From: Thermomicrobiales bacterium
GTDB taxonomy: Bacteria; Chloroflexota; Chloroflexia; Thermomicrobiales; UBA6265
Assembly (NCBI GenBank): GCA_025928535.1
Contig: JAICJJ010000212.1
Span: 1-5,763 of the forward strand
DNA: 5,763 nt
Direction of reading: 5' to 3'
Of the stretch, positions 1-5,763 are shown piece by piece; position 1 is the stretch's first letter, and the number at the start of each line of letters is the position of its first letter. The notes beneath the pieces were generated by a model. That model saw nothing but the letters and a program-made list of their open reading frames with translations. It was not told the origin of the DNA and did not search any database. Position numbers and translations under genes: made by a program.

Positions 1-70
1 CCGAAGCCTGAACGGAGCGTGACGCAGATGGCCGCGAGCGCGGCTCGCATCGATCGGGAAAGGAGCAACG
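1..70. other. Upstream segment, no assignable gene
   Basis: This is the only stretch in the window outside the six genes. Three reading frames on the + strand close in or just after it, at TGA 9-11, TGA 20-22 and TGA 76-78. It could therefore hold the last few codons of a preceding gene, but too little is present to identify one. I see no convincing -35/-10 promoter, operator or T-tract terminator. Because the downstream genes all overlap, the operon may begin further upstream than this window. Confidence 0.4.
59..65 (+). promoter_or_regulatory. Ribosome binding site of the M29/NicX-like gene
   Basis: AAAGGAG lies 5 bases before the ATG at 71 and is a near-perfect Shine-Dalgarno sequence. 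It fixes the start of the first gene and shows that this organism uses canonical SD-led initiation, which helps in judging the later starts. Confidence 0.8.
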
Positions 71-1078
71 ATGGCTGATCTGACGCCTGGACTTCGCCGC
101 GACGCCGAACTCGTCGTCGGCGTCTGCATGTCGGTCGACAAGGACGACGTCGTCACGATCATCACCGACGACGCCCATCGGACGGAAGCGGACGCGCTGG
201 CGCAGATCGTCGTCGAGCGCGGCGGCTTTCCGGTCATCTGCAACAACGAACAGCAGGTGCGGCGCGCCGTCGCCGATACCCGGTTTCCGATGGCCCCGCC
301 GCGCAATCTGCATCAGGCGATGGTCGCCTCCGACGAGATCATCATCATCACGAATCTCGAATGGGCGAATCGCTTCGCCCATGTTTCCGCGGTTCGCGAA
401 TCGTGCGACAACAACGCCAAGATCGCTTCGGTCGAAGAAGGGATCGGCTCCTGGGACTTGACCGAAGCCGACATTCGCGACGCGACGGACCGGGCTCGCG
501 CTGCCATCGCCGCGCTTGCCGGCAAGAAATGGTGCCGCGTCACATCGCCCGCCGGCACCGACGTGCGGGTGTCGATCGAGGGGCGGCCGGCGCTGGAAGT
601 GACGCCGATCAAGAAGCGCGGCCAGATGATGGGTCCGGTGCCGCTCTGGTCGGAAGTGGCGTTCGCCGCCGTCGAAGACAAGACCGAAGGGACGATCGTC
701 GCTGACGGGATCATGCTCGGCATCGGCTTGCCGGGGCAGACGCCGAACCCGATCACCTGGACGGTCCGCAATGGCAAGGCGGTCGAGATTTCCGGCGGCG
801 AAGAGGCGGAACGACTGAACAAGGTCATCGCCGGCGTCGATGGGGCGACCGTCATCGGCGAATTCGCCTTCGGCACGAGCGAAAAATCGCCGACCGGCTC
901 GCCGTCGGAAAAAGGGCTGCTCGGCACCGTCCATTTCGCCCTTGGCGACAATCACAACGCCTATCCCGGCGGCAAAAACGTCAGCACGCTCCATCTCGAC
1001 GGCAACTGCCTGAACGCTTCGCTCCAGATCGAAGACAACGGGCAATACATCATCAAGGATGGCAAGTGGGCGCTGTGA
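71..1078 (+). CDS. M29 aminopeptidase/NicX-fold metalloenzyme
   Basis: A 335-residue cytoplasmic protein with no signal peptide or membrane segment. Its C-terminal half has the architecture of the M29 aminopeptidase/NicX superfamily: a SPAGTDVRVSIEGRP strand region, W-S-E195-V followed by VEDKTEGTIVADG, GE264FAFGT, SE280K, TVH288FALGDN and STLH308LD310G near the end. E264, E280, H288, H308 and D310 are the likely metal ligands by family analogy. M29 enzymes are metal-dependent aminopeptidases. NicX, a distant relative, is the Fe(II) 2,5-dihydroxypyridine 5,6-dioxygenase of nicotinate catabolism. As I recall the NicX site (His265, His318, Asp320), the last two match H308 and D310, but the first appears to be Glu264 here, so ring cleavage is not assured. 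Many relatives carry only the name 'leucyl aminopeptidase'. The operon with a molybdenum hydroxylase favours a small-molecule substrate, possibly an amide or N-heterocycle, over a peptide. The start is set by a strong SD 5 bases upstream. The fold is well supported and the reaction is not. Confidence 0.85.
   Translation: MADLTPGLRRDAELVVGVCMSVDKDDVVTIITDDAHRTEADALAQIVVERGGFPVICNNEQQVRRAVADTRFPMAPPRNLHQAMVASDEIIIITNLEWANRFAHVSAVRESCDNNAKIASVEEGIGSWDLTEADIRDATDRARAAIAALAGKKWCRVTSPAGTDVRVSIEGRPALEVTPIKKRGQMMGPVPLWSEVAFAAVEDKTEGTIVADGIMLGIGLPGQTPNPITWTVRNGKAVEISGGEEAERLNKVIAGVDGATVIGEFAFGTSEKSPTGSPSEKGLLGTVHFALGDNHNAYPGGKNVSTLHLDGNCLNASLQIEDNGQYIIKDGKWAL
1055..1059 (+). promoter_or_regulatory. 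Ribosome binding site deciding the cupin start
   Basis: AAGGA lies inside the end of the first gene, 6 bases before GTG 1066. This supports GTG 1066 over the alternative GTG 1075, which would form a 4-base GTGA overlap with the upstream stop but has no well-spaced SD. Confidence 0.5.
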
Positions 1079-1458
1079 GTCAGCCGGAAACCCGACGCAT
1101 CCGCGTCGTGCCGCTGCAATCGGTCGCGGAAATTCCGCTGCCGAACGGCAGTTGGAGCCGGATGCTGGTGACCGGCGAGACGGCCGAAGGCGCGGTCAGT
1201 TCGCTCGGCTATTCCGTCTTCACGCCCGGCACGACGCTCGCCATGGTCAAGCACGAGACGGAAGAAGTCGCCTACGTCGTCGCCGGCGTCGGCGAATTGC
1301 GGACGCCGAACGGCTCCGTGCCGTTTGCCGCGGGCGAAGCGATTCACATCCCGGCGGGCCTCTGGCACGCCGTGGCGAACACGGGAGACGACGATGTCGT
1401 GATGGTCTTCGGCTTTCCGCACCCGGCCTATCCGCCGACCGAGCGGCGCCCGTCGTGA
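1066..1458 (+). CDS. Small single-domain cupin protein
   Basis: A 130-residue protein made almost entirely of one cupin beta-barrel. Cupin motif 2 is textbook: G90 EAIHIPAG LWH101 AVAN105. Motif 1 is PG55 TTLAMVKH63 ETEE67 VAYVVAG74. H63, E67 and H101 are present, but the position of the first motif-1 histidine is taken by V61, so a metal site would have at most three of the usual four ligands. Such small cupins act as isomerases, dioxygenases, decarboxylase-like enzymes or simple ligand binders, and sequence alone does not choose between them. It overlaps the preceding gene by 13 bases and the following one by 4, so it is made together with the catabolic enzymes and probably handles one of their intermediates. 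I see no DNA-binding domain, so it is not an AraC- or XRE-type cupin regulator. The start could instead be GTG 1075, which would shorten it by three residues. Confidence 0.85.
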   Translation: MGAVSQPETRRIRVVPLQSVAEIPLPNGSWSRMLVTGETAEGAVSSLGYSVFTPGTTLAMVKHETEEVAYVVAGVGELRTPNGSVPFAAGEAIHIPAGLWHAVANTGDDDVVMVFGFPHPAYPPTERRPS

Positions 1459-2234
1459 GCGACGCGAGCGGGTCGGCGCGAACCGACGCGGATCTGGCGC
1501 GTGAGGTCGCCTGGGCCGGCCGCATCCTGGCGATGGGCGGCCATGGCGACTACACGCTCGGTCACGTCAGTGCGCGGTCGGCCGACGGCCGGCACGTCCT
1601 GATGAAGCCGAACGGCCTCGGTCTCGAAGAAGTGACGCCGGGCGACATCCTGACGCTCGATTTCGCGGGCGCACGGGTGGCGGGAACGGGCCGCATCCAT
1701 CTCGAAGCGGTCCTGCACACGGCGGTCTACATGGCGCGGCCCGATGTCGGCGCGGTCGTCCACACCCACCCGCCCTACACGACGGCGTTCGGCGCGACCG
1801 ACGCCAAACTGGAATTGCTCAATCACGATGCCGTGCTCTTCCGCGACGGGCTGGCCACGTTCGACGAAACGGCCGAATTGATCGTGTCGCCGGAGCAAGG
1901 CGCGGCGGTGGCGACGGCGTTGGGAGACAAACGGGCGGTCGTCATGCGCGGGCATGGCGTGCTGGTGACGGGCGCGACTGTGCCATGGGCGGTCTACGCC
2001 GCGCTGACGCTGGAGCGGGTGATCCGGATTCAGGCGATCGCCTGCTCGCTCGGCGCCTTGCGGCCGATGACGCCGGAAATGGCGGACCGCGTTTATCCGG
2101 ACAAATACCGGGACGATCATGTGACGGCGTACTGGGACTATCTGATCCGGCAGGTCCGGCGCGCCGGACTGGCCGACGGCATGCCGGACGCGGCCGAGAC
2201 GGAAAGGGATCGGGCGCATGCTGGCGCCGTTTGA
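1455..2234 (+). CDS. Class II aldolase/adducin-family enzyme, probable decarboxylase or aldolase
   Basis: A 259-residue protein spanning one class II aldolase/adducin domain. The divalent metal ligands are visible as H103-T-H105 in VVHTHPPYT and H167 in MRGHGVLV. E84, in IHLEAVLH, sits where the catalytic Glu of fuculose-phosphate aldolase is found. The family cleaves or decarboxylates hydroxy-acids and hydroxyaromatic acids through a metal-stabilised enediolate. The usual GNxS phosphate-binding loop reads G36-H37-V38-S39 here, and the usual TPSG reads K51-P52-N53-G54. This suggests a non-phosphorylated substrate, as in the dihydroxyphthalate decarboxylase-like branch rather than sugar-phosphate aldolases. 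The GTG start overlaps the cupin stop as GTGA with no good SD of its own, which implies translational coupling. It ends 17 bases inside the FAD-subunit gene. The family is secure. Decarboxylase versus aldolase is an inference. Confidence 0.87.
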   Translation: MSDASGSARTDADLAREVAWAGRILAMGGHGDYTLGHVSARSADGRHVLMKPNGLGLEEVTPGDILTLDFAGARVAGTGRIHLEAVLHTAVYMARPDVGAVVHTHPPYTTAFGATDAKLELLNHDAVLFRDGLATFDETAELIVSPEQGAAVATALGDKRAVVMRGHGVLVTGATVPWAVYAALTLERVIRIQAIACSLGALRPMTPEMADRVYPDKYRDDHVTAYWDYLIRQVRRAGLADGMPDAAETERDRAHAGAV

Positions 2235-3096
2235 GTACCACCGGCCGGAATCGCTGGCCGAGGCCGCCGCGCTCTTGCGGGCGCTCGGCCCGGAAGCGGC
2301 GGTCTACGCCGGCGGGACCGAATTGCTCCCGCTGATGAAAGACGGGCTGATCGAAGCGTCGGCCTTGATCGACATCAAGGCGATTCCGGGGCTCGGCGGC
2401 ATCGCGCGCGGCCGCGACAGCGCGCTCCGGATCGGGCCGCTGACGACGCATCGCGCGATCGAGCGCTCGCCGCTGGTGCGCGAGCATCTGCCGGAACTGG
2501 CCGCGCTCGAAGCGAACGTCGCCAACGTCCGGGTGCGCGCGGCCGGCACGATCGGCGGCAATCTCTGCTTCGCCGAGCCGCACAGCGATCCGGCCACGCT
2601 GCTGGTCGCCCTCGACGCCCGCTTCACCCTTGTTTCGGTCGAAGGCGTGCGCGAAATCGCGGCCGAGGATTTTTTCACCGGCTTGCTCGAAACCGCGCGC
2701 CGGCCGGACGAACTGCTGGCCGACATCCAGATTCCGGCGCCGGCGCCCGGCAGCGGCGTCGCCTACGAACGCTTCAAGACGCACGAGCGGCCGAGCGCGT
2801 CGGTGGCCGCCGTGATCCGCCTGGATGACGGCGCGGTCGCGGATTGCCGGGTCGTCGTCGGCAGCGTCGGCGTGCGGCCGCTCCGGATGGGGCGGGCGGA
2901 ATCGCTGCTGAACGGGGCGCGGCCGTCGGACGATGCGATCGCGGAGGCGGCCGAGGCGATCCGGGCCGAGGTCGCGCCGACGGAAGACGCCTTCGAATCG
3001 ACCGACTACAAGCGCCAACTGGCGGCGACGCTCGGCCGCCGTGCAATCGCGGCGGCGTTGGCGCGAGCCGGAGGAGAATCCGATCATGACCGTTGA
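2218..3096 (+). CDS. Molybdenum hydroxylase FAD-binding (medium) subunit
   Basis: A 292-residue protein of the CoxM/xanthine dehydrogenase FAD-subunit family, which is typically about 280-300 residues. The N-terminal FAD_binding_5 domain shows the two flavin-binding signatures: A31-G-G-T-E-L-L37, and T111-I-G-G-N115 followed by L-C-F-A-E-P-H-S-D124-P. The C-terminal CO_deh_flav_C domain runs from about residue 170 to the end and contains the typical FKTHERPSASVAAV and YKRQLAATLGRRA segments. The subunit takes electrons from the two [2Fe-2S] clusters and passes them to NAD+, oxygen or another carrier. I see no inserted 4Fe-4S-binding cysteine cluster of the 4-hydroxybenzoyl-CoA reductase type. 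The ATG at 2218 has an AGGGA-type SD at 2205-2209. The gene overlaps its neighbours by 17 and 11 bases. Confidence 0.95.
   Translation: MLAPFEYHRPESLAEAAALLRALGPEAAVYAGGTELLPLMKDGLIEASALIDIKAIPGLGGIARGRDSALRIGPLTTHRAIERSPLVREHLPELAALEANVANVRVRAAGTIGGNLCFAEPHSDPATLLVALDARFTLVSVEGVREIAAEDFFTGLLETARRPDELLADIQIPAPAPGSGVAYERFKTHERPSASVAAVIRLDDGAVADCRVVVGSVGVRPLRMGRAESLLNGARPSDDAIAEAAEAIRAEVAPTEDAFESTDYKRQLAATLGRRAIAAALARAGGESDHDR
3070..3076 (+). promoter_or_regulatory. Ribosome binding site of the [2Fe-2S] subunit
   Basis: GGAGGAG lies in the last codons of the FAD subunit, 9 bases before ATG 3086. It fixes that start and rules out the longer in-frame extension that opens at 2933, whose translation before 3086 is arginine-rich and unlike the family. 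Confidence 0.75.
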
Positions 3097-3625
3097 GGCG
3101 CCGGCGGCTTCCGGCGTCGCGCGGCTGCCGCTGCGGCTGACGCTGAACGGGCAGTTGGTCGAAATCGAGATCGCGACGAACGAATTGCTGCTCGACGTCG
3201 TGCGCGACCGGCTCGCCCTGACCGGCACGAAGCGCTCCTGCGATGTGCAAGTTTGCGGCGCCTGCACGATGCTGCTCGACGGGCGGCCGGTCAGTTCGTG
3301 CTGCACCCTCGCGCTGGAAGCGGACGGCCGCGCGATCGAGACGATCGAGGGCATGGCCGGGCCAGACGGATTGCACCCGATCCAGCAGGCCTTCATCGAC
3401 AACGTCGCCGTGCAATGCGGCTTTTGCACCCCCGGCTTCGTGCTGACGACGAAAGCGCTGCTGGCGGACAACCCACGGCCGATGCGGGCCGAGATCGAAC
3501 ACGCCCTGACCGGCAATCTCTGCCGCTGCACCGGCTACTGGAACATCCTGAGCGCGGTCGAAGACGCGGCTGGCCGGATGGCGGAAGACGATGGGGAGGG
3601 GCGCGGTGCGCGCGACGACGGCTGA
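3086..3625 (+). CDS. Molybdenum hydroxylase [2Fe-2S] (small) subunit
   Basis: A 179-residue protein with the full eight-cysteine set of the CoxS/xanthine dehydrogenase FeS subunit. The N-terminal plant-type ferredoxin domain has C52, C57, C60 and C72 (CDVQVCGAC then C). The C-terminal helical domain has C111 and C114 (Q110-C-G-F-C) and C146 and C148 (CRC in NLCRCTGYW). Q110 is the residue that contacts the molybdopterin cytosine dinucleotide in this family. The two clusters carry electrons from the Mo site to FAD. The body matches the usual length of about 155-165 residues, with a short low-complexity acidic/glycine tail (about EDDGEGRGARDDG) that coincides with the overlap into the next gene. 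The tail is probably constrained more by the downstream SD and start than by function. The start at ATG 3086 is backed by GGAGGAG. Confidence 0.96.
   Translation: MTVEAPAASGVARLPLRLTLNGQLVEIEIATNELLLDVVRDRLALTGTKRSCDVQVCGACTMLLDGRPVSSCCTLALEADGRAIETIEGMAGPDGLHPIQQAFIDNVAVQCGFCTPGFVLTTKALLADNPRPMRAEIEHALTGNLCRCTGYWNILSAVEDAAGRMAEDDGEGRGARDDG
3593..3600 (+). promoter_or_regulatory. Ribosome binding site deciding the Mo-subunit start
   Basis: GGGGAGGG lies at the end of the FeS-subunit gene. It is well spaced (5 bases) for GTG 3606. An in-frame ATG at 3591 also exists, but it has only a weak GGAAG 3 bases before it and would place the strong SD inside the coding sequence. I therefore prefer GTG 3606, with ATG 3591 (five residues longer) as the alternative. 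Confidence 0.55.
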
Positions 3626-5763
3626 CGCCGCTCCCTTCACCACGATCGGCCGCGACGTGCCGCGCGTCGATGCGCGGGCGAAAGCGACCGGCGAAGCGCT
3701 CTACGCCGGCGATCTGCGCCTGCCCGGCATGACCTACGGCCGGCTTTTGCGCAGTCCCTACGCGCATGCCCGGATCGTCAATATCGACGCCAGTCGGGCG
3801 GAAGCGATGCCGGGCGTCGTCGCGGTGCTGACCGGCGCCGACGTGCAGGACATCGACCCGCGCTACGGCCACGCCTTGAAAGACCGGCCGCTGATCGCGA
3901 TCGACCGCGTCCGCTTCGTCGGCGAACCGGTCGTCGCCGTCGCTGCCGAATCGCTCGCCATCGCCGACGCGGCGATCCAAGCGATCGAGGTCGACTACGA
4001 CGAATTGCCGGCGGTCGTCACGATCGACGCGGCGCTGGCGGACGACGCGGTCCACCTGCACGACGTGGCGACGTTGCGGCCCGGACTCTTCCACGGCCTC
4101 GGTGAAATCAACTTGACGCCGGGCAATATCTGCTACCACCACGCCTTTGCCCGGGGCGACGTCGACCGCCTCTTCGCCGACGCGCCGATCGTGGTCGAAG
4201 GAACGTATCGCTTTCCCGGCGTCTATCAATACGCGATGGAGCCGCACACGACGTTGGCGCAATGGCTGTCGGCCGACGAATTGCACGTCTGGTCGTCGTG
4301 CCAGCATCCGTTTCTGGTGCGCGCCGAACTGGCCGATCTCTTCGGTTTGCCGGTCGGCAACGTCCGGATCAGCGTGCCGTTTCTCGGCGGCGGCTTCGGC
4401 AGCAAGTCATACACCAAGATGGAGCCGATCACCTGCGCGCTGGCGCGGAAGGCCCGGCGGCCGGTACGGATCGCCAACCGGATCGACGAGTCGATGGTGA
4501 CGACCCGCCGCCACGGGATGAATGCCTGGATGCGGACCGCGGCGGCCACGGACGGCACGTTGCTCGCTCGCGAAGCCCGCGCCTGGTTCGACACGGGCGC
4601 CTACGCCGACAACGGGCCGCGCGTCGTCGCCACCGGCGCCGACGCAGCGCCGGGGCCGTACCGCTGGGAAGGGGTGCGGGTCGACGCTTGGGGCGTCTAC
4701 ACCAACTCCTCGCCGGCCGGGTCATACCGCGCGTTCGGGGCGACCCATCTGCAATGGATTGGCGAGTTGCAGGTCGATGAGGTCGGACGCCGCTGCGGGC
4801 TCGACGCGCTGCAAATGCGGGAAAAGAATCTGCTGCGGCCGGGCGAAGAAGTGCGGCCGGGCGGCCGGCGGCTCGACGCCGATCTCGTCGGCGACATCCG
4901 GCGAGTGGCGGTGAGCCTCGATTGGGGCGCGCCGAAAGATTCGCTGGTCGGGCGGGGGATGAGCGTCGGCTTGCTGGCGGCGGGGGCGCATCCGGTTTCG
5001 ACCGCCGTCGTCCGGCTCGAAGCGGACGGCACGGCGACGCTGCTCGTCTCCTCGACCGAAGTCGGCCAAGGGGCGCGGACGGTCTTCGCCCAGATCGTCG
5101 CCGAAGAATTGCAGATGCCGATCGCGCGCATTCGCGTTCCTGGCGGCGACACCGGAATCACCCCCTACGACCGTTCGACCGGCGCCAGCCGCTCGACCAC
5201 CCTCGCCGGGATGGCGGTGTTGCGCGCCGCGCGGGATGTGCGGAACCAGTTGCTCGGCATCGCCGGCCGCGTCTTCGATTTGCCGGAGATGGCGCTGGAG
5301 GTGCGGGACGCGGCGGTCTGGCACGAAGGCGAGCGATGGACCTATCCGGAGTTGATCAAGGCCCATTTCGGCATGGTCGGCGGCGAGTTGATCGGCCGGG
5401 GCGAGGTGCGGCCGGAAAAGGGGAGCGGCTCCTACGCCGAAGGCCCCGTCTTCTGGGAAGTCTGCATCGGCGGAGCCGAAGTCGCGGTCGATCCGGAGAC
5501 GGGGAAGATCGACGTCCGCAAGGTGGTCAGCGTCGCCGATGTCGGCCGGGCGCTCAATCCGCGCATGGTCGAAGCGCAGGAGATGGGCGGTTCGTTGCAG
5601 GGACTCGGCAACGCCCTCTTCGAAGAGATGCTGTTCGACGAGACCGGCACGTTGCAAAACGCGACGCTCTACGATTACCACGTGCCGACGATCGAAGATT
5701 TGCCCGACCGCTTCGTTTCGAACATCGTCGAAAACGGCGACGGTCCCGGGCCGTACGGGGCGA
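3606..5763 (+). CDS. Molybdenum hydroxylase molybdopterin-binding (large) subunit, 3' end beyond window
   Basis: The first 719 residues of a xanthine dehydrogenase-family large subunit (usually about 750-800 residues). The frame stays open to the window edge. The N-terminal a/b-hammerhead (Ald_Xan_dh_C) domain begins near VPRVDARAKATGEALYAGD. The Mo-cofactor domains follow, with Q233 in SSCQHP, G261-G-G-F-G265-S-K, Y374-R375-A-F-G378 and E485-V-G-Q-G489, all cofactor-contacting motifs in this family. It hydroxylates its substrate with a water-derived oxygen at the Mo centre and passes electrons to the FeS subunit. The loop at 370-378 reads PAGSYRAFG, not the AYRCSFR of form I CO dehydrogenase, so this is not a classic CoxL. 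The window stops at GPGPYGA, just where the family's KGxGE catalytic glutamate should follow, so that residue cannot be verified. The gene overlaps the FeS gene by 20 bases (35 if ATG 3591 is used). The substrate is unknown. Aldehydes, N-heterocycles and hydroxyaromatics are all possible. Confidence 0.95.
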   Translation, partial: MRATTADAAPFTTIGRDVPRVDARAKATGEALYAGDLRLPGMTYGRLLRSPYAHARIVNIDASRAEAMPGVVAVLTGADVQDIDPRYGHALKDRPLIAIDRVRFVGEPVVAVAAESLAIADAAIQAIEVDYDELPAVVTIDAALADDAVHLHDVATLRPGLFHGLGEINLTPGNICYHHAFARGDVDRLFADAPIVVEGTYRFPGVYQYAMEPHTTLAQWLSADELHVWSSCQHPFLVRAELADLFGLPVGNVRISVPFLGGGFGSKSYTKMEPITCALARKARRPVRIANRIDESMVTTRRHGMNAWMRTAAATDGTLLAREARAWFDTGAYADNGPRVVATGADAAPGPYRWEGVRVDAWGVYTNSSPAGSYRAFGATHLQWIGELQVDEVGRRCGLDALQMREKNLLRPGEEVRPGGRRLDADLVGDIRRVAVSLDWGAPKDSLVGRGMSVGLLAAGAHPVSTAVVRLEADGTATLLVSSTEVGQGARTVFAQIVAEELQMPIARIRVPGGDTGITPYDRSTGASRSTTLAGMAVLRAARDVRNQLLGIAGRVFDLPEMALEVRDAAVWHEGERWTYPELIKAHFGMVGGELIGRGEVRPEKGSGSYAEGPVFWEVCIGGAEVAVDPETGKIDVRKVVSVADVGRALNPRMVEAQEMGGSLQGLGNALFEEMLFDETGTLQNATLYDYHVPTIEDLPDRFVSNIVENGDGPGPYGA

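Noticed and set aside
31..44. Small inverted repeat GCCGC-GAGC-GCGGC upstream of the first gene, a possible hairpin or terminator
   Set aside because: Only 5-6 pairs, no following T tract, and such repeats arise easily by chance in GC-rich DNA.
338..352. ATC triplet run that might be a microsatellite
   Set aside because: Only four tandem Ile codons within a hydrophobic strand (EIIIIT) of the M29-like protein, consistent with ordinary coding sequence.
1059..1454. N-terminal extension of the aldolase frame back to ATG 1059
   Set aside because: The extra 132 residues are arginine-rich and run under the cupin gene. The aldolase domain begins after GTG 1455, which overlaps the cupin stop.
2034..2945. 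Two GCGATCGC octamers resembling the cyanobacterial HIP1 repeat
   Set aside because: Only two copies in the window, both inside coding sequence and easily produced by the frequent GCGATC codon pairs. Not enough to suggest a cyanobacterium.
1942..3531. Long open frame on the minus strand (529 codons) opposite the aldolase, FAD and FeS genes
   Set aside because: It is opposite well-recognised genes, its translation is rich in Arg, Pro and Ala with no recognisable domain, and long antisense frames are expected at this GC content.
4722..5681. Minus-strand open frame (319 codons) and other antisense frames opposite the Mo subunit and the first gene
   Set aside because: Arg/His/Asp-rich shadow translations of clearly real + strand genes, with no supporting SD or motifs.
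1..5763. No TAA or TAG seen in any + strand frame, raising the idea of stop-codon reassignment
   Set aside because: TA dinucleotides are rare here and almost confined to Tyr codons, and TGA is the normal stop of all five complete genes, so base composition explains it.

Overview
The window is one stretch of a high-GC (roughly two thirds G+C by eye) bacterial chromosome or large replicon. It reads entirely left to right, with strong Shine-Dalgarno sites and TGA as the stop of all five genes that end here. I cannot assign a phylum. Codon use looks uniform across the genes and I see no mobile elements, repeats, RNA genes, CRISPR arrays or terminators.

Layout: about 70 bases of upstream sequence with a clear ribosome binding site are followed by six tightly packed genes, each overlapping the next: (1) an M29/NicX-fold metalloenzyme (71-1078); (2) a small single-domain cupin (1066-1458); (3) a class II aldolase/adducin-family enzyme (1455-2234); (4) the FAD subunit (2218-3096); (5) the [2Fe-2S] subunit (3086-3625); and (6) the molybdopterin subunit (3606 to beyond the window end) of a xanthine dehydrogenase-family molybdenum hydroxylase. 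The FAD, FeS, Mo order is that of coxMSL-type operons, but the active-site loop of the large subunit is not that of CO dehydrogenase.

The overlaps indicate one translationally coupled operon. The likely theme is catabolism of a small, probably heterocyclic or aromatic, organic compound. The molybdenum enzyme would hydroxylate it with water-derived oxygen and pass electrons through FeS and FAD. The class II aldolase homologue would carry out a decarboxylation or retro-aldol step. The M29/NicX-like protein would act on a ring or amide bond, and the cupin would supply an isomerase, oxygenase or accessory step. The substrate cannot be read from the sequence. The first enzyme carries a peptidase-like Glu-rich metal site rather than the His/His/Asp set of true NicX, so a standard 2,5-dihydroxypyridine pathway should not be assumed.

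A separate sequence-level oddity is that I found no AGCT tetranucleotide anywhere in the window, and synonymous codon choices appear to avoid it.
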